The notes under the pieces were generated by a model. That model did no database searches. It had not been told where the DNA came from and saw nothing but the letters and a program-made list of their open reading frames with translations. The translations under genes were made by a program, and so were the position numbers. This document shows positions 8,119 to 16,650 of a stretch of 32,276 nucleotides of DNA, one piece after another (within the stretch, counting starts at the first letter, position 1; every line of letters begins with the position of its first letter). The DNA comes from Microcystis elabens FACHB-917 (GTDB lineage Bacteria > Cyanobacteriota > Cyanobacteriia > PCC-6307 > Cyanobiaceae). Where the stretch lies: positions 1 through 32,276 of the forward strand of contig NZ_JACJSZ010000036.1 of assembly GCF_014698445.1 (NCBI RefSeq), read 5' to 3'.

Positions 8119-9588
8119 CCGGTGCGTTTCGTGCAGAGCTGTCCCAACGGCCACCTCAGCGACATCGACTGGCGCACCTTCGCCCACGGCAAGAAGACCA
8201 CCTGCAAAGCCACCCTCTGGCTGGACGAGGCGGGAGCCGGCAACGACTTCACCGAGATCTACGTGCGCTGAACCAATCCGAGCTGCAATGCTCGCCGCCA
8301 GCTCTCTGCCACCAAGCAGCGCACCGACCAGGAGGAAGGCGGTCTGCCGGTGCTGGGCTTCTGCGAAGGCCATCGACCCTGGCTTGGTGCCTATGGCCAG
8401 GAGGCCTGCAGGAACGACAAGGGCAAGACCTATCCCAATCGCCTGCTGGTCCGTTCCGCCAGCAACGCCTATTTCCCGGAGCTGATCTCCGCGATTTCCA
8501 TCCCGGAGCCGATCGATGCTGTTCGGGAGGTGATCACACGCCACCTCAGTTCCTTCGAGAAGATCAACTCGGCAGCCAAGCTTGAAGTGTGGCTGGAAGA
8601 CTTCTCCCCGGCCCCGATTGCCGAGGGGCTGCAGGGGTTCTCGGCGGAGCAGATCTACCAGGCCCTCGTTGCCATCCGGGGCGGTGAAACGCCCAGCGAG
8701 AACACCGAGGCGCTCAAGCGGCAGGAGCTTCGGGCCCTGCTGGGATCTGTCAGCGATCTCAAGAAAGGCGAGGGTAGCAGCCGCTTCGAGGCCGAACAGT
8801 TGGATCTCACTGGAAAGCCGGACTGGTTCACGGCCAAGGTCAACCGGGTGCTGAAGGTCCATCGCCTGCGCGAAGTGATGGCGCTGCTGGGTTTCACCCG
8901 TCTGGAGCCCGTGGTGAACCAGATCGATGGAGATCCCCTGGATCTGGGCGTGAAGAGGGCCGCAATCGACATCAAGGAACCCACCTGGCTGCCAGCGGTG
9001 GAGAACATGGGAGAGGGATTCTTCCTCAGCTTTGCTCCCGAGGCAATCAAGAGCTGGCTCAAGCGCGACGGGGTGCAGCAGCATCTGTCCAAGCACCAGG
9101 AAGCCTTCAGAACCTGGAACAAAGAGCACAACCTCACCGAGGAGACGTTCGGCTGGCCAGGTGGTGCCTATCTGATGCTGCACAGTCTGGCCCATCTGTT
9201 GATCACTGAAGCCGCCCTCGACTGTGGCTATGGAGCTTCTGCCATCAAGGAGAGGATCTATGCCTTTTCCGACATTGGCTATGGGATCCTCCTCTACACC
9301 GGTGGCAGCGGCTCAGAGGGATCGCTCGGTGGGCTTGTGGCCCTCGCCGACCGAGTGGATGAGCTGCTCCGGCTCGCACTGGAGCGTGGAAGGCTCTGCT
9401 CCAATGACCCCTTCTGCGCCGGCCACGATCCTGAAGATCCCATGGAGAAGCGTTACGCCCATGGTGCCGCCTGCCACGGCTGCCTCCTGATCGCCGAAAC
9501 CAGCTGTGAGCGGCGCAACGAATTCCTCGACCGAAGCCTCGTGGTACCCACCCTCCTGCAACAGGACGCGGCGTTCTTCAATGGGTGA
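8107..9588 (+). pseudogene. drmB: drmB (DUF1998, DISARM), truncated with in-frame TGA
   Basis: DrmB is the DUF1998 partner of DrmA. Family features appear in order: VPVRFVQSCPNGHLSDIDW near the N-side (8116-8172), NRLLVRSASNAYFPE (8436-8480), and the DUF1998 C-terminus with HSLAHLLITEAALDCGY, GGSGSEGSLGG and CHGCLLIAETSCERRNEFLDR. The frame is interrupted by TGA at 8269-8271, in VR*TNPSCN where a zinc-binding Cys would be expected; one base change from TGC or TGT explains it. The original N-terminus is missing because drmA sequence runs directly into it. The stop overlaps the GTG start of drmC. Confidence 0.8.
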
Positions 9589-10433
9589 GGACCGTGGCTG
9601 ATTTTCTGGCCGCCCTCAGCACAGCGCAGTTGGAAGCGCTGCAGGCAGCACTTGCTCAAGAGAGAAAGGCCACTGCCGGAAGTGAGGTTTGCTTTGAAGA
9701 CCCGCAGGCATTCCTCTCCCGGCTCGGGCTGGAGACAGTCATCGATGGCGAAGGACCCGGGTCCTCTCAGCTGGTGCAATGGCTTAGGGACTGGCGGAAA
9801 GCGGGGGGGAATGATCGCACCCTGGCGATGGCGGTGGGATCGGTTCTTGCCGCACGCCAGGCGCAGCGGTCCAGCCAGCGGGTGGAACTTGTCTGGTCAG
9901 GTCCGAGTCCCGGAGTCGGCACCATCACACGGGATCAGTCGGTGTTGGTCCGTCAGCTTGTAGAGCAAGCGCAGAAGCGCCTACTTCTGACGACTTACGC
10001 GATCTACCCCGGACCCTTCATCCGCGAGTTGCTGGGCCTGCTGCAGTAGCGGATGGCACTCTTGCCCACCTTGCAGGTGCGGCTGGTCTGCAACATCCAT
10101 CGTCCGAAAGGAAACACCAGCACACCCGAACAGCTGGTCAGACAATTCCGTGAGAAGACCTGGCCGGCATTGTGGAGAGTTGATGTACAAGATTCTCAAC
10201 CAGAGGTGTTCTTTGACCCACGCTCCACGTTCCTCCGCCCCGAGGCAGTCTGCCACGTTAAGGTCGTAGTTGCAGATGATGGGGTTCTGGTAACGAGTGC
10301 GAACCTCACCGACGCAGCTCAACTCCACAACTTCGAGCTCGGAGTGAGATTGTCTAGCCAACCTCACGCAGATGCAATCTGGCTGCACTTTCAGCGGCTT
10401 GTGAAGACCGGTCTTCTCAAGAGCCTGTACTGA
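9585..10433 (+). pseudogene. drmC: drmC (PLD-like, DISARM) with in-frame TAG
   Basis: DrmC is a phospholipase D-like protein, the third core DISARM subunit. The first half includes VEQAQKRLLLTTYAIYPGPF. The second half carries the PLD signature HVKVVVADDGVLVTSANLTD (H-x-K followed by N) and NFELGV. The two halves are in the same frame but separated by TAG at 10047-10049 (LLQ*RMALLP), so only a 154-residue product without the HxK motif would be made. The GTG start at 9585 overlaps the drmB stop (GTGA), the usual coupling in this operon. It is the last gene of the island before the thyX region. Confidence 0.8.
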
Positions 10434-10505
10434 ACACCGTAGTGAGCTTTGCATTCTCGCGGCTTAGGCTTTATCCATGCGGATAGGGCGATCAACTCTC
10501 CGCCA

Positions 10506-12593
10506 TCAGGGCGCCAGCCGCGCCCGGTGCAGCCGGCTCCTCCCGTACCACTCGGCGAATTCAGGCACCCACTGCTGCAGGTGGGGCCACATCAGGTCGC
10601 AGAGTTCGCGGATCTCCTGCTGGGCATCGAGCTTGGCCCGCAGGTCGAGGAAGTGCAGGAAGGCCCGCAGGGTGAAGCTGACCACGAAGTGCTGGCGGTA
10701 GTCGAAGGGCAGGATGCCGCGGGCGTGCTCCTCGGCGTAGCCGGCATCGAGCAGGTCGCGGTAACGCTCCGCCGCCGCCCGGCAGAGCTCCAGATCGATG
10801 GCCCGCTGGCCCTCGTCGTAGAGGTACTTCTTGCCCTGGCGGTCGCTGTAGTTGCCCACCGGCCGCAGGTAGAAGACCTCCTCCAGCTCCAGCTCCCCGT
10901 TGGCGGCCCGGCGGATGCGGTCGCCGGTGTAGCGCATCGAGTTGTGCACCACCAGGCCGTTGGCCACGAAGTTGTGCCACGGCTCCTGCACTTCCAGGTC
11001 GTAGGTCATCTGCGTGCCGAGGAATTCCACGTTCACCACCGTGAGGGGATGGGCCATCAGCCTGCGGCCCTGGGGGCGAGGCTTTTCCGGCCAGCCGGCG
11101 ATGGTCTGACGCGGGACGAAGGCGGCGGCGAACTCGGCCTCCAGATGGTGGTTGTGAAGCAAGACGTGAAGGGGCTGGCAGAGGGTCACGAGATTCTCGA
11201 TCTCGTAGCCCAGACCTGGATCCGCATAGACGGGCACCAGGTGATGGGCTTGCAGTTGCAGCTCGCTTCCTCGCCGGCCACAGCGCTGGCAGGTGTGATC
11301 GAAACGCTGATGCACCTGGGGGGCGACCGGCCTGGTCCAGGCGCCGATCAACACGCGCTCCGATGATGCACCCCCCTTCCAGAAGTGTGACGATGCGCCT
11401 CGACGGGTGATCCGTCGGCCATGGGCACGCCGCGCTTCGCGGGACGCTTCCGACAGCTGCAGGCGATAACCACCTCGCCCATTGTTCCAGGGCCGCATGC
11501 CCTTCTGGAACAATGGGCGTTGATTGAGGGTCAGTCCGAAGTGATGGACCCACTTCTTGATGGCTTCGACGGAGCAGCCCGCGAGTTCAGCCATCTCCTT
11601 GGCAGAAAGCCCGTCCTCCAGTCGTTGCTGCAGCCATGGCTGCTGGCGATGGAGAGCTGAAGGGTTGAGGTTCCAGGGTTTGTGACCAGGCGAAAAGCGC
11701 CTGTTGCGCTCCACCAGCTGGATCTGATGCCGACGGGCCCAGTCCCGGATCGTGGTGGTCGAACAGCCAGCACGCTCCGCCATCTCGTCTGGGGTCGCCC
11801 CGGTCTCGACCTGTTGCTGCAGCCAGTCCCTGTCCCGGTAGGCCCCGCTGCCCACCGCCACGTTCCCGTTGGCCAGCACCTGAGCCGTGCGTCGGAAGCT
11901 GCGGACGGTGCCATCCCTGCCCACCTTCAGGGACAGGGCCTCCCCCATGGTCTGCCAGCCATCCGGCGTGAGCAGGCGATGGTTGGCGGTGCAATCAAGA
12001 GTGCGGCCGTCCTCCATCGTCAGCCGATAGACCGGTTGCAGTCCACTGCAAATCACATCCTTGAGATGGCTCGTCTCGAAGACGTTCGTGTCTTCGTTCA
12101 GCACCCGCAGTCGCATCCCCTGCAGCCGCCTGCGGCAATCGCGCCGGTAGGTCCCGGGCCCTTCACCCTGACGGCCACGGATCTGCCGGTGTCGGCGCGT
12201 CCGCTCTCCGTTCGTCCAGAGATCGTGCAGTTCAGCGATCCGGATCTTGCGCAGACCCCCTCCTGCCTGCACGAAGGTGACCTCGGTGTCCCCGGCCAGA
12301 CATTGCACATCGAAGCTCACCCCTACCCGGTGGGTGCGGGCCTGCTGCATCACCGAATGGGGGAACCAGCCCACGTTGAGCACGATCTGGGCGTGCTCCA
12401 GGGGTCCGTAGTGGCCGCGCTCGCCGGCCAGCAGCCGCTTGACGCAGATCTCCCCGGCCTTGCGCTCGTCGGGCCAGCCGTCGCGGTCGGCGGCCACGAA
12501 GCCCTCGCTGTAGTCCTGGTGCATCCCGGCGTAGACGCACAGCTGCGGGTTAGGTGTGGCGGCGATCAGCTCGACCCGGAAACGGGGATCCAT
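10506..12593 (-). CDS. thyX: FAD-dependent thymidylate synthase ThyX, intein-containing
   Basis: ThyX methylates dUMP to dTMP using methylene-tetrahydrofolate and FAD. The spliced protein would be 241 residues, normal for the family. N-extein residues 1-97 end in QQARTHRVGVSFDVQ and the 144-residue C-extein begins SMRYTGDRIRR. Together they form the ThyX signature, here THRVGVSFDVQS in place of the usual RHR-x7-S. The intein sits between Gln97 and that conserved Ser, so the Ser is both the splicing +1 nucleophile and part of the active-site motif. ATG 12593 gives the normal N-terminus. The gene lies 52 bp downstream of txlA on the same strand. Activity depends on splicing; the whole 695-residue frame is open. 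Confidence 0.92.
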   Translation of the reverse strand: MDPRFRVELIAATPNPQLCVYAGMHQDYSEGFVAADRDGWPDERKAGEICVKRLLAGERGHYGPLEHAQIVLNVGWFPHSVMQQARTHRVGVSFDVQCLAGDTEVTFVQAGGGLRKIRIAELHDLWTNGERTRRHRQIRGRQGEGPGTYRRDCRRRLQGMRLRVLNEDTNVFETSHLKDVICSGLQPVYRLTMEDGRTLDCTANHRLLTPDGWQTMGEALSLKVGRDGTVRSFRRTAQVLANGNVAVGSGAYRDRDWLQQQVETGATPDEMAERAGCSTTTIRDWARRHQIQLVERNRRFSPGHKPWNLNPSALHRQQPWLQQRLEDGLSAKEMAELAGCSVEAIKKWVHHFGLTLNQRPLFQKGMRPWNNGRGGYRLQLSEASREARRAHGRRITRRGASSHFWKGGASSERVLIGAWTRPVAPQVHQRFDHTCQRCGRRGSELQLQAHHLVPVYADPGLGYEIENLVTLCQPLHVLLHNHHLEAEFAAAFVPRQTIAGWPEKPRPQGRRLMAHPLTVVNVEFLGTQMTYDLEVQEPWHNFVANGLVVHNSMRYTGDRIRRAANGELELEEVFYLRPVGNYSDRQGKKYLYDEGQRAIDLELCRAAAERYRDLLDAGYAEEHARGILPFDYRQHFVVSFTLRAFLHFLDLRAKLDAQQEIRELCDLMWPHLQQWVPEFAEWYGRSRLHRARLAP
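10941..12302 (-). other. Intein with HNH homing endonuclease in ThyX
   Basis: This is a 454-residue in-frame insertion. Splicing blocks are intact: Cys1 in CLAGDTEV, TANH at 105-108 (block B), and a C-terminal block ending VVHN with the His-Asn pair followed by extein Ser. Between them lie two similar modules, 159-213 and 222-276, each a helix-turn-helix (TPDEMAERAGCSTTTIRDW and SAKEMAELAGCSVEAIKKW) followed by an F-x2-G-x2-PWN motif. Next comes an HNH nuclease (HFWKGG at 306-311, CQRC at 338-341, HH at 352-353, Asn370, His379/His383). The second zinc pair is incomplete: CQPLH instead of CxxCH. The nuclease presumably cuts intein-free thyX alleles. Confidence 0.92.
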
Positions 12594-12645
12594 GGGCGGG
12601 GGTGCGGGGGAGTGGAGCGAGGCGACCGGCGAGGGTGGGGCCGGC

Positions 12646-13233
12646 TCAGCCGTGGCTGCGGGGGCCGGCCTGGGGGGCGGGCAAAGCGCCCGCCGCTGCA
12701 GGGGCGCCCTGGGCGGCGGCCGTTTCCTCGAGGGGGCTGACGGCCCCCACGCCCGCCAGCTGGGGCAGGGGCGTCCCGTCGGCCAGGGCGGCGGTGAGGG
12801 CCTCGAGTTCGGGGCCGCTGCGGGCGCCGATCGAGCGGCCCACGGAGCCGCCGGCGGCATCGAAGAACTCCAGCTGGGGGATGCCGTTGACGTCGTAGCG
12901 CTCCAGCTCCGGCTGCCAGCGGGGATTGTCGACATTGAGCAGCACCACATCCATCCGTCCCCGCTGCTGGCGCTCGATCCGCTCCATCGCCGGCGCCATG
13001 GTCCGGCAGGCCTCGCACCAGTCGGCGTAGAACTCCACCAGGGTGGGCCGCCCGTCGGCGAGGGCCACCGAGAACTCCGGCGACTGGCGGGCCAGGCGCT
13101 CCAGGGGCGCCTCCGGATGCAGGCCCCCCCGCAGCCACACCATCAGCACCACCAGCACGGCCGCCACGGCCGCCAGAACCATGCGCTCGCTGCGGCCGAG
13201 GGTGGTGGGGGGGGGACTGCCCGACGGGGCCAT
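12646..13233 (-). CDS. txlA: Membrane-anchored thioredoxin-like protein (TxlA/HCF164 type)
   Basis: This 195-residue protein has one N-terminal membrane helix (about residues 19-33) and a thioredoxin fold. The redox site WCEAC is at 72-76, followed by the cis-proline loop NGIPQLEFFD. The family faces the thylakoid lumen or periplasm and passes reductant to photosynthetic assembly, for example cytochrome b6f maturation. The length and the Pro/Ala-rich tail fit cyanobacterial TxlA. ATG 13233 puts a short Pro/Ser-rich leader before the helix. It is divergent from the ferredoxin gene at 13369 across about 135 bp that must hold both promoters, and it is followed by thyX on the same strand. Confidence 0.88.
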   Translation of the reverse strand: MAPSGSPPPTTLGRSERMVLAAVAAVLVVLMVWLRGGLHPEAPLERLARQSPEFSVALADGRPTLVEFYADWCEACRTMAPAMERIERQQRGRMDVVLLNVDNPRWQPELERYDVNGIPQLEFFDAAGGSVGRSIGARSGPELEALTAALADGTPLPQLAGVGAVSPLEETAAAQGAPAAAGALPAPQAGPRSHG

Positions 13234-13368
13234 GGGCGGGGGCGACACGGAACGGCGCCCACTCTGGCAGCGTCGGCCCATCGGCAGCGTCGCCCTCCCG
13301 CCGGGCTCCTGCGGGCGGGGGCCGGCCCCGGACATCGTTGCTAGCGTCAGTTTTCCCGGCGTGGAGCC

Positions 13369-13779
13369 GTGAAACGGCGCCTCACCCTCCATTTCCCTTC
13401 CGAGGCGGTGCACCAGCCGATCACCTACCGCCTCGCGGTCGACTTCGACATCGCCGCCAAGATCCTGCGGGCCCAGATCGCCCCCAACCAGAGCGGCACC
13501 ATGGTGGTGGAGCTCTCCGGCGACATTGACGAGCTCGACGCGGCGGAGGACTGGCTGGAGAGCCAGGGACTGGGGCTCAACCGTGCCCCCGGCGAGATCC
13601 GCATCGATCCGGAACGCTGCGTCGACTGCGGCATCTGCTCCAGCGTGTGTCCCAGCGGCGCCCTCCACTACACCCCGGCGAACCAGCGGCTGCATTTCGA
13701 GGCCTCCCGCTGCCTGGTCTGCGAGCAGTGCATCCCCAGCTGCCCGCTGGAGGCCATCACCCTGGTGCTGGAGCCATGA
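13369..13779 (+). CDS. NIL domain and two [4Fe-4S] ferredoxin motif protein
   Basis: This is a protein of about 136 residues. Residues 1-75 form a NIL domain (RRLTLHFPSEAVHQPITYRL onward), a small ACT-like module otherwise found at the end of methionine ABC transporter ATPases. The C-terminal part has two complete [4Fe-4S] motifs, CVDCGICSSVCP and CLVCEQCIPSCP. Cyanobacteria carry such NIL-ferredoxins, and an electron-transfer role is generally assumed. The start is GTG 13369. The stop overlaps the following gene's ATG (ATGA), so the two are translationally coupled. Confidence 0.88.
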   Translation: MKRRLTLHFPSEAVHQPITYRLAVDFDIAAKILRAQIAPNQSGTMVVELSGDIDELDAAEDWLESQGLGLNRAPGEIRIDPERCVDCGICSSVCPSGALHYTPANQRLHFEASRCLVCEQCIPSCPLEAITLVLEP

Positions 13780-14243
13780 AGGAGATCGTCCGGCTCCTGC
13801 TGCTGCCGCTGCAGGCCCCGATGCTGCTGGTGCTGGTGGGGGTCAGCACCTACCAGGGCATGCACTGGAGCCATGCCCTCGAGAACGGAGGCACCCAGGT
13901 GCAGGAGCTCACCACCCTGATCTGGTCGGCCGAGTGCCTGCAGGCCATGTTGATCGTGTTCATCTGCACCATGCCCGACCTGGTGATTCGCCAGCTGTCG
14001 ATGCTGATGGCCGCCAGCCGGGTGGTGAGCCTGGTTGTCACCCTGCTGCTGGTCACCGTCGGCGGCCTCTACCTGCTGCACCTCAACGTGCTGGCCAACG
14101 TGCTGATCATGGGGTCGGCGGTGCTGCTGGCCCGGCTCGATCTGCTGCGGGTGCGGGTGGTGCCGCCGCCGCTGGTGCTGGCCGGGGTGCTCACCCTGCT
14201 GGTGCTCGGCGGGGCCAACTTCGGCCGCATGCTGGTGCGCTGA
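13776..14243 (+). CDS. Conserved-type membrane protein, unknown function
   Basis: This 155-residue protein has about four hydrophobic segments: near 9-24, 50-68, 82-103 and 107-150 with a break at RLDLLRVRV. The loop after the first helix reads YQGMHWSHALENGGTQ. It is translationally coupled by a 4-bp overlap to the NIL-ferredoxin gene, so a membrane partner or docking protein for that ferredoxin is plausible. I do not recognise a named family. It converges with the lytic transglycosylase gene, leaving only 17 bp between the two stops. Confidence 0.75.
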   Translation: MKEIVRLLLLPLQAPMLLVLVGVSTYQGMHWSHALENGGTQVQELTTLIWSAECLQAMLIVFICTMPDLVIRQLSMLMAASRVVSLVVTLLLVTVGGLYLLHLNVLANVLIMGSAVLLARLDLLRVRVVPPPLVLAGVLTLLVLGGANFGRMLVR

Positions 14244-14260
14244 ATCCCCCCGGCAGGCCG

Positions 14261-16300
14261 TCAGCAGCCCGGCTCGCTCCCCTGCTGGTAGCTCCAGACG
14301 TTGCCCAGCACCTTCTTCACGTACAGGCGGGTTTCGGGGTAAGGGATCGCCTCCACCCACAGCTCCGGGTCGCTGCGCAGCTGGGGGTTCACCCACCCGG
14401 CCACGGCACCGGGCCCGGCGTTGTAGCTGGCCACCGCCAGCAGGGGGTCGCTGTCCCACTGGCGCAGCATGTTCGCCAGGTAGCGGCTGCCGAGGCTGGC
14501 ATTGCCGGCCGGGTCCTCCAGCACCGCCTTCGGCACCGGCGCGCCGGCCAGCTCGGCGGCGGTCTCCGGCATCAGCTGCATCAGGCCCGTGGCCCCCACC
14601 GGCGAGCGCACCGCCGGGGTGAAGCGCGACTCCTGCTTGGCCACCCCCAGCAGCAGCTCCATCGGCAGCCCGGCCTGGCTGGCGGCGGCACGGAAGGCGG
14701 CCTCGAAGCGCAGCGGATGCAGGCTGCGCTCCAGCTCCCGTTCCAGGGCGCACTGGTTGCCGTCCAGCTTCAGGCTGGCCTGCTCCAGCAGACCGAAGGC
14801 GGTCCAGTCGTCGCCGACCCCCTGGCGCAGCCGCCCCTCCAGCAGCAACTCCCGGCTGCCTTCCGGCGCCCGGCGCCCGCGGCGATGGCGCCAGGTCTCC
14901 CAGGCCTCGGTGCGCTGGTCCAGCCGCCACAGGCGATCGAGGGTCGGATCGCCGCTGGCCAGGGGCCGCCAGCCGCTGCCGCCGCCCGGGCCGTCGCCCC
15001 GGACGGGGGTGTGGGGCCCGGCGCCCAGCTGCAGATCCCCCTGCCCGAGCCGCACCGCGGCGCGCCAGCCGTAGTAGCCGCCCGGGTGGCGCCGCAGCAG
15101 CTGCTCCCAGGTGGCCCTGGCGGCGGCCCCGTCCCCGAGCTGCTGCTGCACGAAGCCGATCCAGAAGCTCTGGCGGGCGGCCAGGGGCGGCGGCAGCTGG
15201 TCGGTCGGGATGGCTTCCAGCAGGGCCAGGGCCGCCCGCCAGCGGCCGGCCAGCAGCCGCTCCCGCACGAGATCCCACTGCAGCGTGCGGCTGGCGGGGT
15301 CGAGGGGCCAGCGGCGCAGCAGGGCCAGGGCGGCGGCGTCGGTGGCGGGATGGGGGCCGTCCCCGGCGGGCTCGGCCTCCACGATCCGCCGGGCCAGCAC
15401 CGGGGCACTGTCGCGCCAGCGGGGCGGCAACCGGGCCAGGTCGGCGGCGGCGGCGGGGCTGCCCTGCTGGGCCAGCAGGCGCACGGCCGCCTCGGCCTCC
15501 GGTGCGGTGGGGGCGCTGCGGACCAGATCCAGCAGCAGCCGCTCTCCCTGGCGTTGCTGCGTCTCGTTTCCGGCCAGCAGGGCCCGCCCCAGGCTCAGCC
15601 GGCCGCTGGTCCCCAGGCCGGCCAGGGACGGGCCCAGGCAGCGCAAGGCGCCGTCGGCATCGCCCAGTTCGGCCAGGCCCTCCGCCAGCTGCCCCCGCTG
15701 CCGGGCGATCAGGTCCGGGCCGTCCTCCTGGCACACCTGCCGCAGGCGGGCTTCGGCGCCGGGCCAGCGGGCGCCCCAGCGGGCCAGGTGCAGGGCGCCG
15801 CGTCGCCGCTCGGCCGCCTCCGGGCCGGCGGCCAGGGCCGCCGCCAGGGCGGCGGGATGGGCCTGGAAGCGCTGCAGCAGCTGCCGGCGTTTGCCAGGAT
15901 CGCTGTTTCCCAGGGCATAGAGAGCATCGGCGCTGGCCGGATCCCCGGGGAAGCGCCGCTTCAGCTGGCGCCACAGGACCTCGGCCGTGTCGGGGCGATC
16001 GAGGGCTGCGGCGGCGAGGGCGTCCTGCTTCAGCACCAGGGCGGCCAGGGGATCGGGTCCCCAGCCCTGGCCCCGCAGCCACTGGCGCTGCTCCCGGGGA
16101 TCCCGGCTGCGGGCCGCCAGCAGCAGGCTGGCTTCCCGGCGCCGCCAGGGATCGGCATCCCAGTGCTGCAGCCACTCCAGCCGGTCGGTGGCGGTGGGCG
16201 GGGTGAGCGCCGGCTGGCGCGCCAGCAGGGCCCGGCCCCCCACCAGCGCCAGGCCGGTGCCCAGGCAGGAGAGCGACAGCAGCAGCGAAAGTCGGGCCAA
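14261..16300 (-). CDS. Soluble lytic murein transglycosylase (Slt70-like)
   Basis: This 679-residue protein cleaves peptidoglycan glycan strands to give 1,6-anhydro-muropeptides. An N-terminal hydrophobic signal/anchor (about residues 4-22) sends it to the periplasm. A long helical, TPR-like U-domain follows (about 40-520, rich in Leu-Ala-Arg). The C-terminal SLT domain has the catalytic glutamate in KQESRF (Glu557), GATGLMQLMPETA, and SYNAGPGAV. The order and length agree with Slt70-type enzymes. Unlike the broken genes elsewhere in this window, the frame is intact. It is divergent from the small membrane-protein gene at 16354 with only about 50 bp between starts. Confidence 0.9.
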   Translation of the reverse strand: MARLSLLLSLSCLGTGLALVGGRALLARQPALTPPTATDRLEWLQHWDADPWRRREASLLLAARSRDPREQRQWLRGQGWGPDPLAALVLKQDALAAAALDRPDTAEVLWRQLKRRFPGDPASADALYALGNSDPGKRRQLLQRFQAHPAALAAALAAGPEAAERRRGALHLARWGARWPGAEARLRQVCQEDGPDLIARQRGQLAEGLAELGDADGALRCLGPSLAGLGTSGRLSLGRALLAGNETQQRQGERLLLDLVRSAPTAPEAEAAVRLLAQQGSPAAAADLARLPPRWRDSAPVLARRIVEAEPAGDGPHPATDAAALALLRRWPLDPASRTLQWDLVRERLLAGRWRAALALLEAIPTDQLPPPLAARQSFWIGFVQQQLGDGAAARATWEQLLRRHPGGYYGWRAAVRLGQGDLQLGAGPHTPVRGDGPGGGSGWRPLASGDPTLDRLWRLDQRTEAWETWRHRRGRRAPEGSRELLLEGRLRQGVGDDWTAFGLLEQASLKLDGNQCALERELERSLHPLRFEAAFRAAASQAGLPMELLLGVAKQESRFTPAVRSPVGATGLMQLMPETAAELAGAPVPKAVLEDPAGNASLGSRYLANMLRQWDSDPLLAVASYNAGPGAVAGWVNPQLRSDPELWVEAIPYPETRLYVKKVLGNVWSYQQGSEPGC

Positions 16301-16353
16301 TGGCCGGGGGTCGGCGTCCGGGGCATTCTGGGCATCCGCCTGCGCCGCCCCCG

Positions 16354-16578
16354 GTGCGCCTGCCCTCCCTCCCCCCCCTGCCGCCGCTGTTCGACCGCCT
16401 GCCCGGCGCGGGCCAGCGACGCCGTGCCGTGGCGGTCAGCGCGGTGGCCGTGTTCGTCCTGCTGCTGCGCCCGCTCTGGCCCCTGCGCCTGCTGCCGGGC
16501 TGGTGTGTGGGCCTGCTGCTGCTCTGGGCCACCGCCGAGCTGCTGCGCTGGCGCTGGTGGCCGCCCCGCTGGCGCTGA
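16354..16578 (+). CDS. Small membrane protein, hypothetical
   Basis: This frame of about 74 residues starts at GTG 16354. A proline-rich N-terminus (LPSLPPLPPLFDRLP) leads into a basic stretch (GQRRRAV) and one or two hydrophobic segments rich in Leu, Val and Trp, ending RWRWWPPRWR. The membrane-like composition and the positive-inside basic cluster favour a real gene, but in DNA this GC-rich long open frames are common by chance and no ribosome-binding site stands out. It sits between slt (divergent) and glmM (same strand, 72 bp on). Confidence 0.4.
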   Translation: MRLPSLPPLPPLFDRLPGAGQRRRAVAVSAVAVFVLLLRPLWPLRLLPGWCVGLLLLWATAELLRWRWWPPRWR

Positions 16579-16650
16579 GCCCCGCCGGCTGCGGAGGCCG
16601 CGGCGTCACCGGGCACGGCGCGTAGCCTGCTCTCCAGTGATGGCAGCGGC

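Noticed and set aside
8269-8271. TGA in drmB read as selenocysteine
   Set aside because: A Cys position is suggestive, but no SECIS-like hairpin was seen after it, and the neighbouring drm genes are also broken, so nonsense mutation is simpler.
10047-10049. TAG in drmC as programmed readthrough
   Set aside because: No pyrrolysine context or conserved readthrough signal is visible, and the operon is already decayed.
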